Source of the DNA: Bog-756 sp963727075
GTDB taxonomy: Bacteria > Actinomycetota > Acidimicrobiia > Acidimicrobiales > RAAP-2
Length of the DNA stretch: 64,000 nt
Direction of reading: 5' to 3'
Assembly (NCBI GenBank): GCA_963727075.1
Contig: CAVSET010000006.1
Location: 1,116,001 to 1,180,000 of the forward strand
Below, piece by piece: positions 35,612-43,683 of this stretch (positions within the stretch are counted from its first letter, which is position 1; each line of letters begins with the position of its first letter). Both the position numbers and the translations under genes were made by a program. The notes beneath the pieces were generated by a model. That model did no database searches. It worked only from the letters and a program-made list of their open reading frames with translations, and was not told the DNA's origin.

Positions 35612-36727
35612 TCAGCCCAGCTTGCCCGCGATCGATCCTGCCGAGCGGAGGACCGACCCATCGGCGCCCTCGGCCGAATAGGCGTGTGTGGGTCGCTCCC
35701 GCGCTTCCGCCAAGAGGTCGTCGAGCAGGGTCGTGAACGGGAGCGGCGGAGCCACCCACAGGTAGCGCGCCAGCGAGCCCGGCACCGTGTTGACCTCGTT
35801 GACCACGATCTCACGGCCGTCGGAGAGATAGTCGATGCGGGCCATGCCGCGGACCCCGGCCAGGTCGGCGATCTTCTCGGAGGCGAGCCGGATCGCCTTC
35901 TCGAGCTCGGAGGGGATGTCGGCCGGCAGCTCACGGGGGGCGCCGGCCATGCCCTCCCCGGCCACGTACTTGTCGCGGTAGTCGAGGATGTCGGCCGAGC
36001 CCTCGTTGCGGAGGGGGCGCTCCACCGCGGACAGCTCGAGGTGGGGCCACGTCCGCACCGCCACCTGCAGGTCGGTGAGATCGGGGCGGTAGGGCTCGAG
36101 GACGGCCCCGGGCCGGAGGTGGCGGTTGACCCCCAGACGGGCGCAGGCCGTGGCGAAGTCCTCGACGACCTCGATGCCGATGGACGAGCCCCCGAACCGG
36201 GGCTTGACGATGTAGGGGCCCTCGAAGGACGGCGGGTCAGCCGGTCGGAGGAGGATGCGCGGCAAGGCAGGCAGGCCGGCCGACCTCACCAGCGCCCCGA
36301 ACGCCAGCTTGTCCATGCCGATGGCCGCACCGGCCACCGTCGGGCCGGTGTAGGGGATGGCGGCGAGGTCGAGGGCGGCCTGCAGCGTGCCGTCCTCGCC
36401 GGGCCCGCCGTGGCAGCACACCAGGGCGGCGTCCAAGGCCAGCGACCTCCCCCGGCCCCGTCGACCCTGTTCGGCGAACCCACCATCGGGAACGGCGGTG
36501 AATTGCAGCCTGGTCGCGCCGAGCGGCACCCCCTCGAGGAAGGCGTCGGCTTCGAGACCGGGGTCCACCTCGTACCAGTCGCCCGTCTTGGACCAGAAGA
36601 GGCATCGGACCGTCGGCCCCGGGCGGTCCGTCCGTTGGACCAGCGCCCGCGCCGCCTGCAGGCCAGTGAGCACGCTCACGTCGTGCTCGGGTGACGGGCC
36701 TCCGAAGATGACGGCGACTTCGGGCAC
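35612..36727 (-). CDS. ddl: D-alanine--D-alanine ligase
   Basis: 371 residues, ATP-grasp. Joins two D-Ala for peptidoglycan stems. N-domain VAVIFGGPSPEHDVSVLTGL, Gly-rich LVCCHGGPGEDGTLQAALDL, IPYTGPTVAGAAIGMDKLAF, ATP-binding lysine region YIVKPRFGGSSIGIEVVEDF, and metal-site REIVVNEVNTVPGSLARYLW. All expected motifs are in order. GTG 36727 has GGAGG upstream with a long spacer. It follows the MurF-like gene and precedes the PH-domain gene, forming a small cell wall group away from a dcw cluster. Confidence 0.94.
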   Translation of the reverse strand: MPEVAVIFGGPSPEHDVSVLTGLQAARALVQRTDRPGPTVRCLFWSKTGDWYEVDPGLEADAFLEGVPLGATRLQFTAVPDGGFAEQGRRGRGRSLALDAALVCCHGGPGEDGTLQAALDLAAIPYTGPTVAGAAIGMDKLAFGALVRSAGLPALPRILLRPADPPSFEGPYIVKPRFGGSSIGIEVVEDFATACARLGVNRHLRPGAVLEPYRPDLTDLQVAVRTWPHLELSAVERPLRNEGSADILDYRDKYVAGEGMAGAPRELPADIPSELEKAIRLASEKIADLAGVRGMARIDYLSDGREIVVNEVNTVPGSLARYLWVAPPLPFTTLLDDLLAEARERPTHAYSAEGADGSVLRSAGSIAGKLG

Positions 36728-36801
36728 GGTGGGTCAATCCTCCGATCGACGAGTGTGTGGGCTCGGCCGCTCGACCTGGGTGGTCCGGCGGTCGGACGGG
36801 T

Positions 36802-38427
36802 TCAAGGGTAGTGGTCCGGCAGATCGTTCTCGTACAGCACGGCGTCGCCGGGGCCGAGGTTCTGGCGCACCCAGGCCACGGCCTCGTCCCGCTGTCGGAC
36901 CGAACGCACGGCCAGGTGCGAGCCGGCCACCGAGGCCGCCCCGGCCATCAGGGCGTCCCGGTTCGTCCGGCCCACCACGAGCAGGTCCGTCGCCGCCCCG
37001 GCGCAGGCGGCGGCGAACCGGCGGTTCTCGGCGCCCTGGCGCGGCCCGAGCTCCACCATCCCCGGCGTGACGACGACTCGCCGGGCGGCGTCACCCCCCT
37101 CGGATGGGGCACCGCCGGCGGCCCGCTCCAGGACGGCCAGTGCCTCCGCCGCCCCGGCCGGGTTGGCGTTGTAGGTATCATCGAGGATGGTGACACCCGA
37201 CGGGGCGCGCACCGACTCCAGTCGGTGCTCCACCGAAGGGAGGTCGTGAAGGCGCCCGGCGATGACCCCGGGCTCCACCTCGAGCACCAGGGCGACGGCG
37301 ATGGCACAGGCCAGGTTGGCGGGCTGGAGCCCGGGACGGACCTCCACGCCGTCGGCCAGCGGCCGGCCGAAGGCGGTCACCGACAGTCGGTGCCCGTCGG
37401 CGCTCCGCACCACGCTCACGTCGGCGCCGGAGTCGACCGTCGAGCAACGCAGGACGCGCTTGCCATCGGCCGCCGCTCGATCGGCCAGCGCCGCCAGTCG
37501 TTCGTCATCGACCGGGAGCACGACGTCGCCGGCCGGTTCGAGGATCTCGGACTTGGCTTCGACGATGCGCTCCTCGGTGCCGAATCGCTCGAGGTGCACG
37601 GGCCCGACGGCGGTGATGACCGCGATGTCCGGCCGACACCATCGACACAGCTCGGCGATCTCCCCGGGCCCGTAGGTGCCCATCTCGGCCACGAACACCT
37701 CGGTGCCGTCGGCCAGGTGCTCGTTGACCGCCCGGGCCAGGCCGGCACGGTTGTTGAAGCTGGCCGGCGTCACCACCACGGTCCGGTCGGGACGGACCAG
37801 GTGGGCAAGGTGGCCCTTGGTCGACGTCTTGCCATAGGAACCGGTGATGGCCACCACGACGGGGTCGACCCGCCGGAGCCGGGCCGCGGCCGCATCGACG
37901 AAGGAGGCCGACAACCGTCGCTCGAGAGGCGCGGTCACCGCGCAGGCCAGGTCCACGAGGGCCGGCACCGCCAGGGCGGCGATGGCAGTGAAGAGCGAGA
38001 CGAGCCCGGTCGCCACTCCGAGGCCCACGACGACCACGACGCCGGCCGCCGAGGCGGCGGCCAACGTCCGCAACCGTCGGGTCCAGGCCAGGGCCGAGGT
38101 CCGCCCTCGCAACGACAGCCCCAACGGACCGAGGGCGACCACCGCGGCCGTCGCCACGGCGATCAGGGGCCGGGCGGCCGAGGCCACGGCGGCGGCCACG
38201 GCCACCACGGCCAGCGACGCGTTGGCGAGCGTCGACCACCACCAGCGGGCGGCGAACCGGATGACCGATCCGGCCAGGTAGTGCTCTCGCTGGGCCACCC
38301 GCAACCACCGGAGACCGGCCGGTACGCAGGCGGCTGCGCAACAGCCCACCGTGACCCAGGCTGCACCGGTGTGGAGACGGGTCGGGCCCACCAGGGCCAG
38401 CGGGAGCAGCCCTCCCCTCGCCGTCAC
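36802..38427 (-). CDS. Membrane-anchored MurF-like Mur ligase
   Basis: 541 residues. Residues about 20-165 contain several hydrophobic segments (LANASLAVVAVAAAVASAAR; AGVVVVVGLGVATGLVSLF). From residue 190 a Mur ligase follows: P-loop VVVAITGSYGKTSTKGHL, FNNRAGLARAVNEHLADGTE, VFVAEMGTYGPGEIAELCRW, VGPVHLERFGTEERIVEAKS and ILDDTYNANPAGAAEALAVL. It would add D-Ala-D-Ala to the UDP-muramyl tripeptide, as its partner Ddl lies just downstream. The membrane part is not in ordinary MurF, so a variant role is possible. GTG 38427 overlaps the hydrolase stop (GTGA). Confidence 0.88.
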   Translation of the reverse strand: MTARGGLLPLALVGPTRLHTGAAWVTVGCCAAACVPAGLRWLRVAQREHYLAGSVIRFAARWWWSTLANASLAVVAVAAAVASAARPLIAVATAAVVALGPLGLSLRGRTSALAWTRRLRTLAAASAAGVVVVVGLGVATGLVSLFTAIAALAVPALVDLACAVTAPLERRLSASFVDAAAARLRRVDPVVVAITGSYGKTSTKGHLAHLVRPDRTVVVTPASFNNRAGLARAVNEHLADGTEVFVAEMGTYGPGEIAELCRWCRPDIAVITAVGPVHLERFGTEERIVEAKSEILEPAGDVVLPVDDERLAALADRAAADGKRVLRCSTVDSGADVSVVRSADGHRLSVTAFGRPLADGVEVRPGLQPANLACAIAVALVLEVEPGVIAGRLHDLPSVEHRLESVRAPSGVTILDDTYNANPAGAAEALAVLERAAGGAPSEGGDAARRVVVTPGMVELGPRQGAENRRFAAACAGAATDLLVVGRTNRDALMAGAASVAGSHLAVRSVRQRDEAVAWVRQNLGPGDAVLYENDLPDHYP

Positions 38428-39236
38428 GAAGCGTCGCGGGTCGGGTCGGCGATGGCGCTCCCCCGCGGCCGGCCGCGGCACGATCCGTCGCGTCCCACGA
38501 TCACATCGCGGAGCGCCGCCGGGGCCTCGATCGGGGTCAGGTGGCCGACGCCGGGAAGGGTGAGGAGCGTGGCCGAAGGGACGAGGCGCTCCGCCCGGAT
38601 GGCCACCTCGAGCGGCACCTCGGTGTCCTCCTCGCCCCAGACCAGCTGGACCGGGCACCCGATGGTGGCCAGCTCCTCGGCATACTGCTCGTCCAGCACC
38701 TTCACGAACACGTCCCGCATGACCCCCTGGGCGGCCCGGTAGTCAGGCGAGCCGTACCGCTGGCGCATGGCCTCCATACGAGTCTCACCGATCAGTCCCA
38801 GCCGATGGAGCCGGCGGACGAACCGGTAGGCGGCGGCTGGCCTGGACCGCCGGCCGGCGCGGTCGAGGAGCGGGACCCCGCTGAGCACCAGCCGTTCGAT
38901 GCGGTCGGGGGCGAGGCCGTACAACCGGACTGCCACCCGGCCCCCGAAGGAATGGCCGACGACGACGACGCGGTCGGCGAGGATCCCCGGCTCGTCGAAG
39001 AGAGGCAGCAGCTGCTCGGCGTATTGCTCGGTCCCCCACGGCTCGGGAGGAGGAGGCGTGGCCCCGAATCCGAAGAGGTCGGGGGCCACCGCCACGGGCG
39101 CTCCGGGCCGCCCCTCGCCGAAGACCGGGGCGAAGTCGTGATGGGTGCGGCGCCAGCCGTGGAGCGCCAGCACCGTCGCCGTGCCGGACCCCCAGGTCCC
39201 GCCGAACAGACGGCCGTCGGCGAACGACTTCAGCAC
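38424..39236 (-). CDS. Alpha/beta-fold hydrolase
   Basis: About 270 residues. Opening strand GSGTATVLALHGWRRTHHDF with the HGW oxyanion region, nucleophile elbow VVVVGHSFGGRVAVRLYGL (G-H-S-F-G) near residue 93, acid region VQLVWGEEDTEVPLEVAIRA and the final His in LLTLPGVGHLTPIEAPAAL. Substrate unknown. It overlaps the MurF-like gene by four bases, suggesting a shared transcript. The start is placed at GTG 39236, six bases after TAGGGT; GTG 39242 is the alternative. Divergent from the UvrD-like helicase, whose start lies 30 bases away. Confidence 0.88.
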   Translation of the reverse strand: MLKSFADGRLFGGTWGSGTATVLALHGWRRTHHDFAPVFGEGRPGAPVAVAPDLFGFGATPPPPEPWGTEQYAEQLLPLFDEPGILADRVVVVGHSFGGRVAVRLYGLAPDRIERLVLSGVPLLDRAGRRSRPAAAYRFVRRLHRLGLIGETRMEAMRQRYGSPDYRAAQGVMRDVFVKVLDEQYAEELATIGCPVQLVWGEEDTEVPLEVAIRAERLVPSATLLTLPGVGHLTPIEAPAALRDVIVGRDGSCRGRPRGSAIADPTRDAS

Positions 39237-39242
39237 CGGCAC

Positions 39243-39248
39243 ACCCTA
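39243..39248 (-). promoter_or_regulatory. -10 box TAGGGT of the hydrolase-murF-ddl transcript
   Basis: TAGGGT, six bases, GTG 39236. It lies four bases from the oppositely oriented TAGCCT of the helicase gene. Confidence 0.5.
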
Positions 39249-39252
39249 CCGA

Positions 39253-39258
39253 TAGCCT
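39253..39258 (+). promoter_or_regulatory. -10 box TAGCCT of the UvrD-like gene
   Basis: TAGCCT, eight bases, GTG 39267. Leaderless style with a slightly longer spacer. Confidence 0.4.
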
Positions 39259-39266
39259 CAGCCCCC

Positions 39267-40880
39267 GTGGAGCCACGGGAGCAAGGTGGACGCGAGCCGT
39301 CCGCCGACCGCGCCTTCGACCTGGCCCTCTCCGATCTCACCGACCACCAGCGCCACGCGGTCGAGTCCCCGTCCCGCGCCCTGTGCATCATGGCCGGGGC
39401 CGGCTCCGGGAAGACCCGGGTGCTCACCCTGCGGGTGGCCGGCCGCATCCGGGGCGGCTCGGCGGAGGCAGACCACACGGTCGTCTGCACGTTCACCCGG
39501 AGGGCGGCCCGCGAGCTCCGCGACCGGCTGCAGCACTACGGCGTCCCGGTCTCCACCCCGGCAAGCCGAGGGGGGCCGCCCGGCCCGGGCGTGCGGGCGG
39601 GCACGCTCCATCAACTGGCGCTGACCCTGCTGCGCCGGCGGGCCCTCGACGCCGGTCAGCCGCCTCCCGTCGTGTCCGACCGGCGGTACGGCCTCATCCG
39701 GGACATCGTGGGTGACCCGGCCCTGGCGTCGGCCCTCGACACCGAGATCGGATGGGGGAAGGCCCGAGGCCTGACACCCCGGTCGTACGCCGAGGGGGCC
39801 GCCCAGGCCGGCCGCGCCGTGGTGGTCTCCCCCGACCAGGTGAGCGAAGCCTTCGAGGCCTACCAGCGAGCCCTCGACCGGAGGCGGGCGATCGACCTCG
39901 ACGACCTGCTCAGCCTGGCCGCCGATGCCCTCCTCTCCGATCAGGACTTCGCCCAGGCCTCGTTGTGGCGTTACCGCCATCTGTCGGTGGACGAGTTCCA
40001 AGACGTGAACCCCAGCCAGTTCCGCCTCATCCGCGCCCTGTCGGGCGATCGCAACGACCTGTGCGCGGTGGGCGACCCGAACCAGGCCATCTACGGATGG
40101 AACGGGGCGGACCCGTCCTTGTTGCACCGGTTGCCCGGGGAAGTGCCCGGCATGGAGGTCCTGCGGCTCGATGAGAACCACCGCTCGACACCCCAAGTGG
40201 TGCGCGCCGCGGCCGAGGCGCTGGGGCGGGTGGCGGTCGTCACCCCCCGGTCCACCGCCGTCGACGGGGCGATGCCGGTGGTCACCGCCTACGACGACGA
40301 TGACGCCGAGGCGGAAGGTGTCGCCTCCCTGCTGTCCGACGCGGCGGGTGGGGTTAGGGCCTGGTCGGAACAGGCCGTCCTGGCCCGTACCAACGAGCAA
40401 CTGTCGTTGGTGGCCCGGGCCCTGGCCCGAGCCGGCATCCCCTACCGGACGGCCCCGGGGCCCGAGGAGTCAGCCCGGGCATCCGGAGGATCGGCGACGG
40501 GAGCGCCGACGGGCCGAGCCACCGGGGCCCGGGCCGACGCCGTCGAATTGGCCACGTTCCACCGGGCCAAGGGCCTCGAGTGGCCCTCGGTGTTCGTGGT
40601 GGGCCTCGAGGACGGGTTCGTCCCCATCGCCTACGCCGACACCGACAGTGCCCGGGCCGAAGAGCGGCGGCTCCTCTATGTGGCCCTCACCCGGGCCTCC
40701 CGCGAGCTCCATTGCTCGTGGGCCCGCGTCCGCCGCGCCGGCGACGGCCGCCGGAGGGAGCGGCAGCCCTCGCCCTGGCTCGCCGCCGTGGCACGGGTGT
40801 CCCGCGCCGGCACGGGGCGCCCGGCGCCCGGGCATGCGAGCCGCCGGATCGCCGAGATGCGGGCCGGCCTCCGTCGTTGA
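39267..40880 (+). CDS. UvrD/PcrA-like superfamily 1 DNA helicase (short form)
   Basis: 537 residues, shorter than PcrA (about 720). Motif Q and I: LSDLTDHQRHAVESPSRALC and MAGAGSGKTRVLTLRVAGRI; motif Ia TFTRRAARELRDRL; motif II LSVDEFQDVNPSQFRLIRAL; motif III GDPNQAIYGWNGADPSLLHR; motif IV LDENHRSTPQVVRAAAEALG; motif V/VI ATFHRAKGLEWPSVFVVGLE and EERRLLYVALTRASRELHCS. All helicase motifs are present; the 2B domain is reduced and the C-terminus is a short basic tail. A role in repair or replication restart is inferred. Divergent from the hydrolase gene. Confidence 0.92.
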   Translation: MEPREQGGREPSADRAFDLALSDLTDHQRHAVESPSRALCIMAGAGSGKTRVLTLRVAGRIRGGSAEADHTVVCTFTRRAARELRDRLQHYGVPVSTPASRGGPPGPGVRAGTLHQLALTLLRRRALDAGQPPPVVSDRRYGLIRDIVGDPALASALDTEIGWGKARGLTPRSYAEGAAQAGRAVVVSPDQVSEAFEAYQRALDRRRAIDLDDLLSLAADALLSDQDFAQASLWRYRHLSVDEFQDVNPSQFRLIRALSGDRNDLCAVGDPNQAIYGWNGADPSLLHRLPGEVPGMEVLRLDENHRSTPQVVRAAAEALGRVAVVTPRSTAVDGAMPVVTAYDDDDAEAEGVASLLSDAAGGVRAWSEQAVLARTNEQLSLVARALARAGIPYRTAPGPEESARASGGSATGAPTGRATGARADAVELATFHRAKGLEWPSVFVVGLEDGFVPIAYADTDSARAEERRLLYVALTRASRELHCSWARVRRAGDGRRRERQPSPWLAAVARVSRAGTGRPAPGHASRRIAEMRAGLRR

Positions 40881-40954
40881 GTAGCGCTCCGGCCGCTATC
40901 AGGACGCCTCGCCCGGCGGGCGGGCGGGCCGGTCTCAAGCGGAAGGGTCGCCGC

Positions 40955-41728
40955 TCACTCCAGGTCGGTGTCGATGAACATCGGGGCGTGGTCCGATGGC
41001 TTCTGGCCCTTGCGAGCGTTCCGGTCGATGAGTCCGTAACGGGCCCGGGCCGCCAGCCCTTCGGTGAGGAGGATGAGATCGATCCGCATGCCCCGGTGCT
41101 TGTGAAAGTTACCGGCCCGGTAGTCCCACCAGGTGAAGAGGTCATCGTCGTCATAGAGACGGCGAAAGGCGTCCACCAGGCCCCATGACAAGAGGTCCCC
41201 GAGGGCGGCCCGCTCGGGCGGGCTGACGTGGGTGGCCCCCTCGAACTGGGCCGGGTCCCAGACGTCGCGGTCCTCGGGCGCCACGTTGAAGTCACCGCAC
41301 ACGGCCAGGGGTCGATCGGGAGAGCTCGTCTCGTCCAGCAGCGCTCGCAATCGCGCCAGCCACGCCAGCTTGGCCGGGTACTGGTCGCTGTCCAGGCTTC
41401 GCCCGTTGGGCACGTAGACCGACACGACGCGAACCCCGCCGCAGTCGGCGGCAACGAGCCGGGTCCCCTGGGCGTCGTCCTCGGAGCCCAAGCCGGACGA
41501 GACCTCCGACACCCCGACCCGGCTGGCGATGGCGACCCCGTTCCACCGCCCGTCCCCGTGGTGCACCGTCTCGTAACCGAGGGTGGCGAAGGCACCATGG
41601 GGAAACACCGCGTCGGCCTGCTTGGTCTCCTGCATGCAGAGGATGTCGGGCCGGGCGTAGGCGAGCCATTCCTCCACCCGGGCCAGCCTGGCGGTCAGGG
41701 AGTTGACGTTCCAGGTGGCGATACGCAC
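40955..41728 (-). CDS. xth: Exodeoxyribonuclease III
   Basis: 257 residues. AP endonuclease and 3'-5' exonuclease of base-excision repair. VRIATWNVNSLTARLARVEE is the standard start; DILCMQETKQADAVFP holds the catalytic Glu; RWNGVAIASRVGVSEV, VCGDFNVAPEDRDVWDP, HKHRGMRIDLILLTEGLA and the final KPSDHAPMFIDTDL (Asp-His) complete the active site. GTG 41728 lies 14 bases after fabZ stops, so the two are probably co-transcribed. Confidence 0.95.
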   Translation of the reverse strand: MRIATWNVNSLTARLARVEEWLAYARPDILCMQETKQADAVFPHGAFATLGYETVHHGDGRWNGVAIASRVGVSEVSSGLGSEDDAQGTRLVAADCGGVRVVSVYVPNGRSLDSDQYPAKLAWLARLRALLDETSSPDRPLAVCGDFNVAPEDRDVWDPAQFEGATHVSPPERAALGDLLSWGLVDAFRRLYDDDDLFTWWDYRAGNFHKHRGMRIDLILLTEGLAARARYGLIDRNARKGQKPSDHAPMFIDTDLE

Positions 41729-41741
41729 GATATGGATGCTC

Positions 41742-42176
41742 TCAGACCGGCCCGGCCGCGGCCGCGTCCACCAGGACGAAGAGCAGCTCGGCCTGGCAGG
41801 CGAGATCCCCGTCGACGCTGGCGCGTCCGGTCCCCTTGCCGGCCCGGGCCGACATCCGGCCCAGGGTGACCTCGAGATCGAGCCGGTCCCCGGGGACGAC
41901 CTGGCGGCGGAAGCGGGCGTGTTCGATCCCACCGAACAGCGGGAGCTTGCCGGCGAACCGGGGATCGGCCAGCACGGCGACCCCACCCAGTTGGGCCAGG
42001 GCCTCCACCATCAGCACGCCGGGCAATGTCGGACGCCCCGGGAAGTGGCCGGCAAAGAACGGCTCGTCACCGGTCAGATGCCAGCTGCCCGACGCCGACT
42101 GGCCAGGTTCGACCGCCCGCAGCTCCGACACGAAGAGGAACGGTGGGCGGTGGGGGAGGTAGTCCTCGGCTCGCAC
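41742..42176 (-). CDS. fabZ: 3-hydroxyacyl-ACP dehydratase FabZ-like
   Basis: 144 residues, hotdog fold. The FabZ signature is complete: LPHRPPFLFVSELRAVEPGQ, then FFAGHFPGRPTLPGVLMVEA with the catalytic His, and EALAQLGGVAVLADPRFAG with the catalytic Glu. Dehydrates 3-hydroxyacyl-ACP in fatty acid synthesis. In this context (beside xth, apart from other fab genes) a specialised or housekeeping role cannot be told apart. GTG 42176 lies eight bases after TATCCT. Confidence 0.92.
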   Translation of the reverse strand: MRAEDYLPHRPPFLFVSELRAVEPGQSASGSWHLTGDEPFFAGHFPGRPTLPGVLMVEALAQLGGVAVLADPRFAGKLPLFGGIEHARFRRQVVPGDRLDLEVTLGRMSARAGKGTGRASVDGDLACQAELLFVLVDAAAAGPV

Positions 42177-42184
42177 AACAGCCG

Positions 42185-42190
42185 AGGATA
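42185..42190 (-). promoter_or_regulatory. -10 box TATCCT of fabZ
   Basis: TATCCT, eight bases, GTG 42176. Confidence 0.4.
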
Positions 42191-42242
42191 TCGGCCACCG
42201 GGGTCGGAGCCGCCCGGGCCGGACCGGCGGCGATGCACGGGA

Positions 42243-43571
42243 TCAGCGCGGCCCGACGCCGGGCAGTGCGAGCTCGGCGCGGCGGTGGGCGGCGTCGAGT
42301 GACACCAGCACGAACGGGCGCGTCTCACCCTTGGCGAGGACCTGCCGCGCCCGGGTCGGAGGGGGGTCGGCCAGGCCCCGGAGCGGCACATGGCAGAGCA
42401 TCCCACCCACGTCGACGTGAGCCCCATGCGAGGTGAACGAGACGACCGTGCCCTCGAGGGTGCTGCCCACCGGGTGATCGGCCACGAAGGTGAGGAAGGT
42501 CACGGGGTCGTTGAGGGCGGACGGAGCCGGGTGGCCACGGCTCCCCGTGGGGGCGGCGGCGGCCGGTGGAGTGGCGGTGAGCTGGGAGGACTTGGCCGGC
42601 TTGGCCGCTCCGTCGGCCTTCTTGGCCTTCGCCGGCTCGGCCGCTCCGTCGGCCTTCTTGGCCTTCGCCGGCTTGGCCGCTCCGTCGGCCTTCTTGGCCT
42701 TCGCCGGCTTGGCCGCTCCGTCGGTCTTGGTCCCCTTTGCCACCTTGGTGGCCTTGACCGCCCCGTCTTCCGACCCCGCTGCCCGGTCGCCCTGGGCCAT
42801 CGAGGTGGCCTTCCGCGACTTGGGCTTCATCGTGGACTCGACATCGTCTTCGGGGCTGGCCGCGGTGGATGCTGTGGCCGACTTCGCCGCTTTGGTGGCC
42901 TTGGTCGCCTTGGTGGCCTTGGCCGCCTTGGTGCCCGCCGCCTTGGTGCCCGCCGCCTTGGTGCCCGCCGCCTTGGTGCCCGCCGCCTTGGTGCCCGCCG
43001 CCTTGGTGCCCGCCGCCTTGGTGCCCGCCGCCTTGGTGGCCGCACCGTCGGCACCGTTGGTCGCCCCCGCCGGCTCAGTGGCCGACGAACCGTCCCGCCT
43101 CGACCGGGTGACCGACCGGCTCCGGACCCCTCGGACCGGGGTCCGGGGTGTGAAGACCCACCCGACACCCGGGACCGGCTTGCCCCCGATGAGCCGCCCC
43201 GGCTCGAACAGCCAAGGGCGTTCGGCATGGAATTCCTGGAACGAGTCGTTGGACAGGACCAGGGCACCCGACTTCTCGGCGATGCGGAGGATGAACCCGT
43301 CACCCCTCCCGACGGCACCCGCCGGGGGCGTGATCATCTCACCGTGGTCGATGGCCTGCTCGAAGGCGGCCACTTCGGACGGATCGATACGGTGGCCGAA
43401 CGAGGCGTCGACCACCACGGTGACATCCGTGGTGGAAAAGCCCTGGTACTCCTCGAGGAAGCTCCGGATCGCCTCGTCCAGCTGGGCGAGGCTGGGGAGG
43501 GTCCGACCCTCCGTGGCGATGTTGGACCCGTCGACGACGATCCTTCGGCGCTCCTGTCGGTCCGGTGCCAT
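42243..43571 (-). CDS. NYN/PIN-fold nuclease with Ala/Lys repeat linker and C-terminal S1-like domain
   Basis: 442 residues in three parts. Residues 10-140 form a Zc3h12a/NYN-type PIN nuclease: RRIVVDGSNIATEGR (Asp14), VTVVVDASFGHRID (Asp55), GRGDGFILRIAEKSG (Asp91) and LVLSNDSFQEFHAER (Asp109), the four acidic positions expected for metal catalysis. Residues about 165-350 are low complexity, with seven TKAAG repeats and three ADGAAKPAKAKK repeats. Residues about 365-440 look like an S1/OB fold: STLEGTVVSFTSHGAHVDVG and HVPLRGLADPP. Probably an RNA-cleaving enzyme with a basic linker and RNA-binding domain; the target is unknown. Confidence 0.85.
   Translation of the reverse strand: MAPDRQERRRIVVDGSNIATEGRTLPSLAQLDEAIRSFLEEYQGFSTTDVTVVVDASFGHRIDPSEVAAFEQAIDHGEMITPPAGAVGRGDGFILRIAEKSGALVLSNDSFQEFHAERPWLFEPGRLIGGKPVPGVGWVFTPRTPVRGVRSRSVTRSRRDGSSATEPAGATNGADGAATKAAGTKAAGTKAAGTKAAGTKAAGTKAAGTKAAGTKAAKATKATKATKAAKSATASTAASPEDDVESTMKPKSRKATSMAQGDRAAGSEDGAVKATKVAKGTKTDGAAKPAKAKKADGAAKPAKAKKADGAAEPAKAKKADGAAKPAKSSQLTATPPAAAAPTGSRGHPAPSALNDPVTFLTFVADHPVGSTLEGTVVSFTSHGAHVDVGGMLCHVPLRGLADPPPTRARQVLAKGETRPFVLVSLDAAHRRAELALPGVGPR
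42603..42738. repeat. 36-bp tandem repeats within the NYN-S1 gene
   Basis: Three full copies and a partial fourth of a 36-bp unit starting GGCCGCTCCGTCGGCCTTCT, at 42603, 42639, 42675 and 42711. Each unit encodes twelve residues of an Ala/Lys linker on the minus strand. Confidence 0.9.
42931..43035. repeat. Seven perfect 15-bp tandem repeats within the NYN-S1 gene
   Basis: GTGCCCGCCGCCTTG repeated seven times without a mismatch, encoding seven copies of the pentapeptide KAAGT on the minus strand. Perfect identity suggests recent expansion; copy number may vary between strains. Confidence 0.95.
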
Positions 43572-43671
43572 ACAGGGTCACAGTCAACCATCTGCCCAGG
43601 TGGGGGTAGACCATCCCCTCTCCCTCGCGCTCCCGTCGGCCCGGGACCGGCCGTACGGCCAGTTGCATCCC

Positions 43672-43677
43672 TAGGAT
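43672..43677 (+). promoter_or_regulatory. -10 box TAGGAT of the M20 peptidase gene
   Basis: TAGGAT, six bases (GAGCTG), GTG 43684. Confidence 0.5.
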
Positions 43678-43683
43678 GAGCTG

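Noticed and set aside
39258..40400. 380-residue minus-strand frame inside the helicase gene
   Set aside because: No motif or start signal; mirror of the UvrD-like coding sequence, which has all helicase motifs.
42603..43035. Regular repeats as a CRISPR array
   Set aside because: Units are contiguous without spacers, multiples of three, in frame, and code for a linker.
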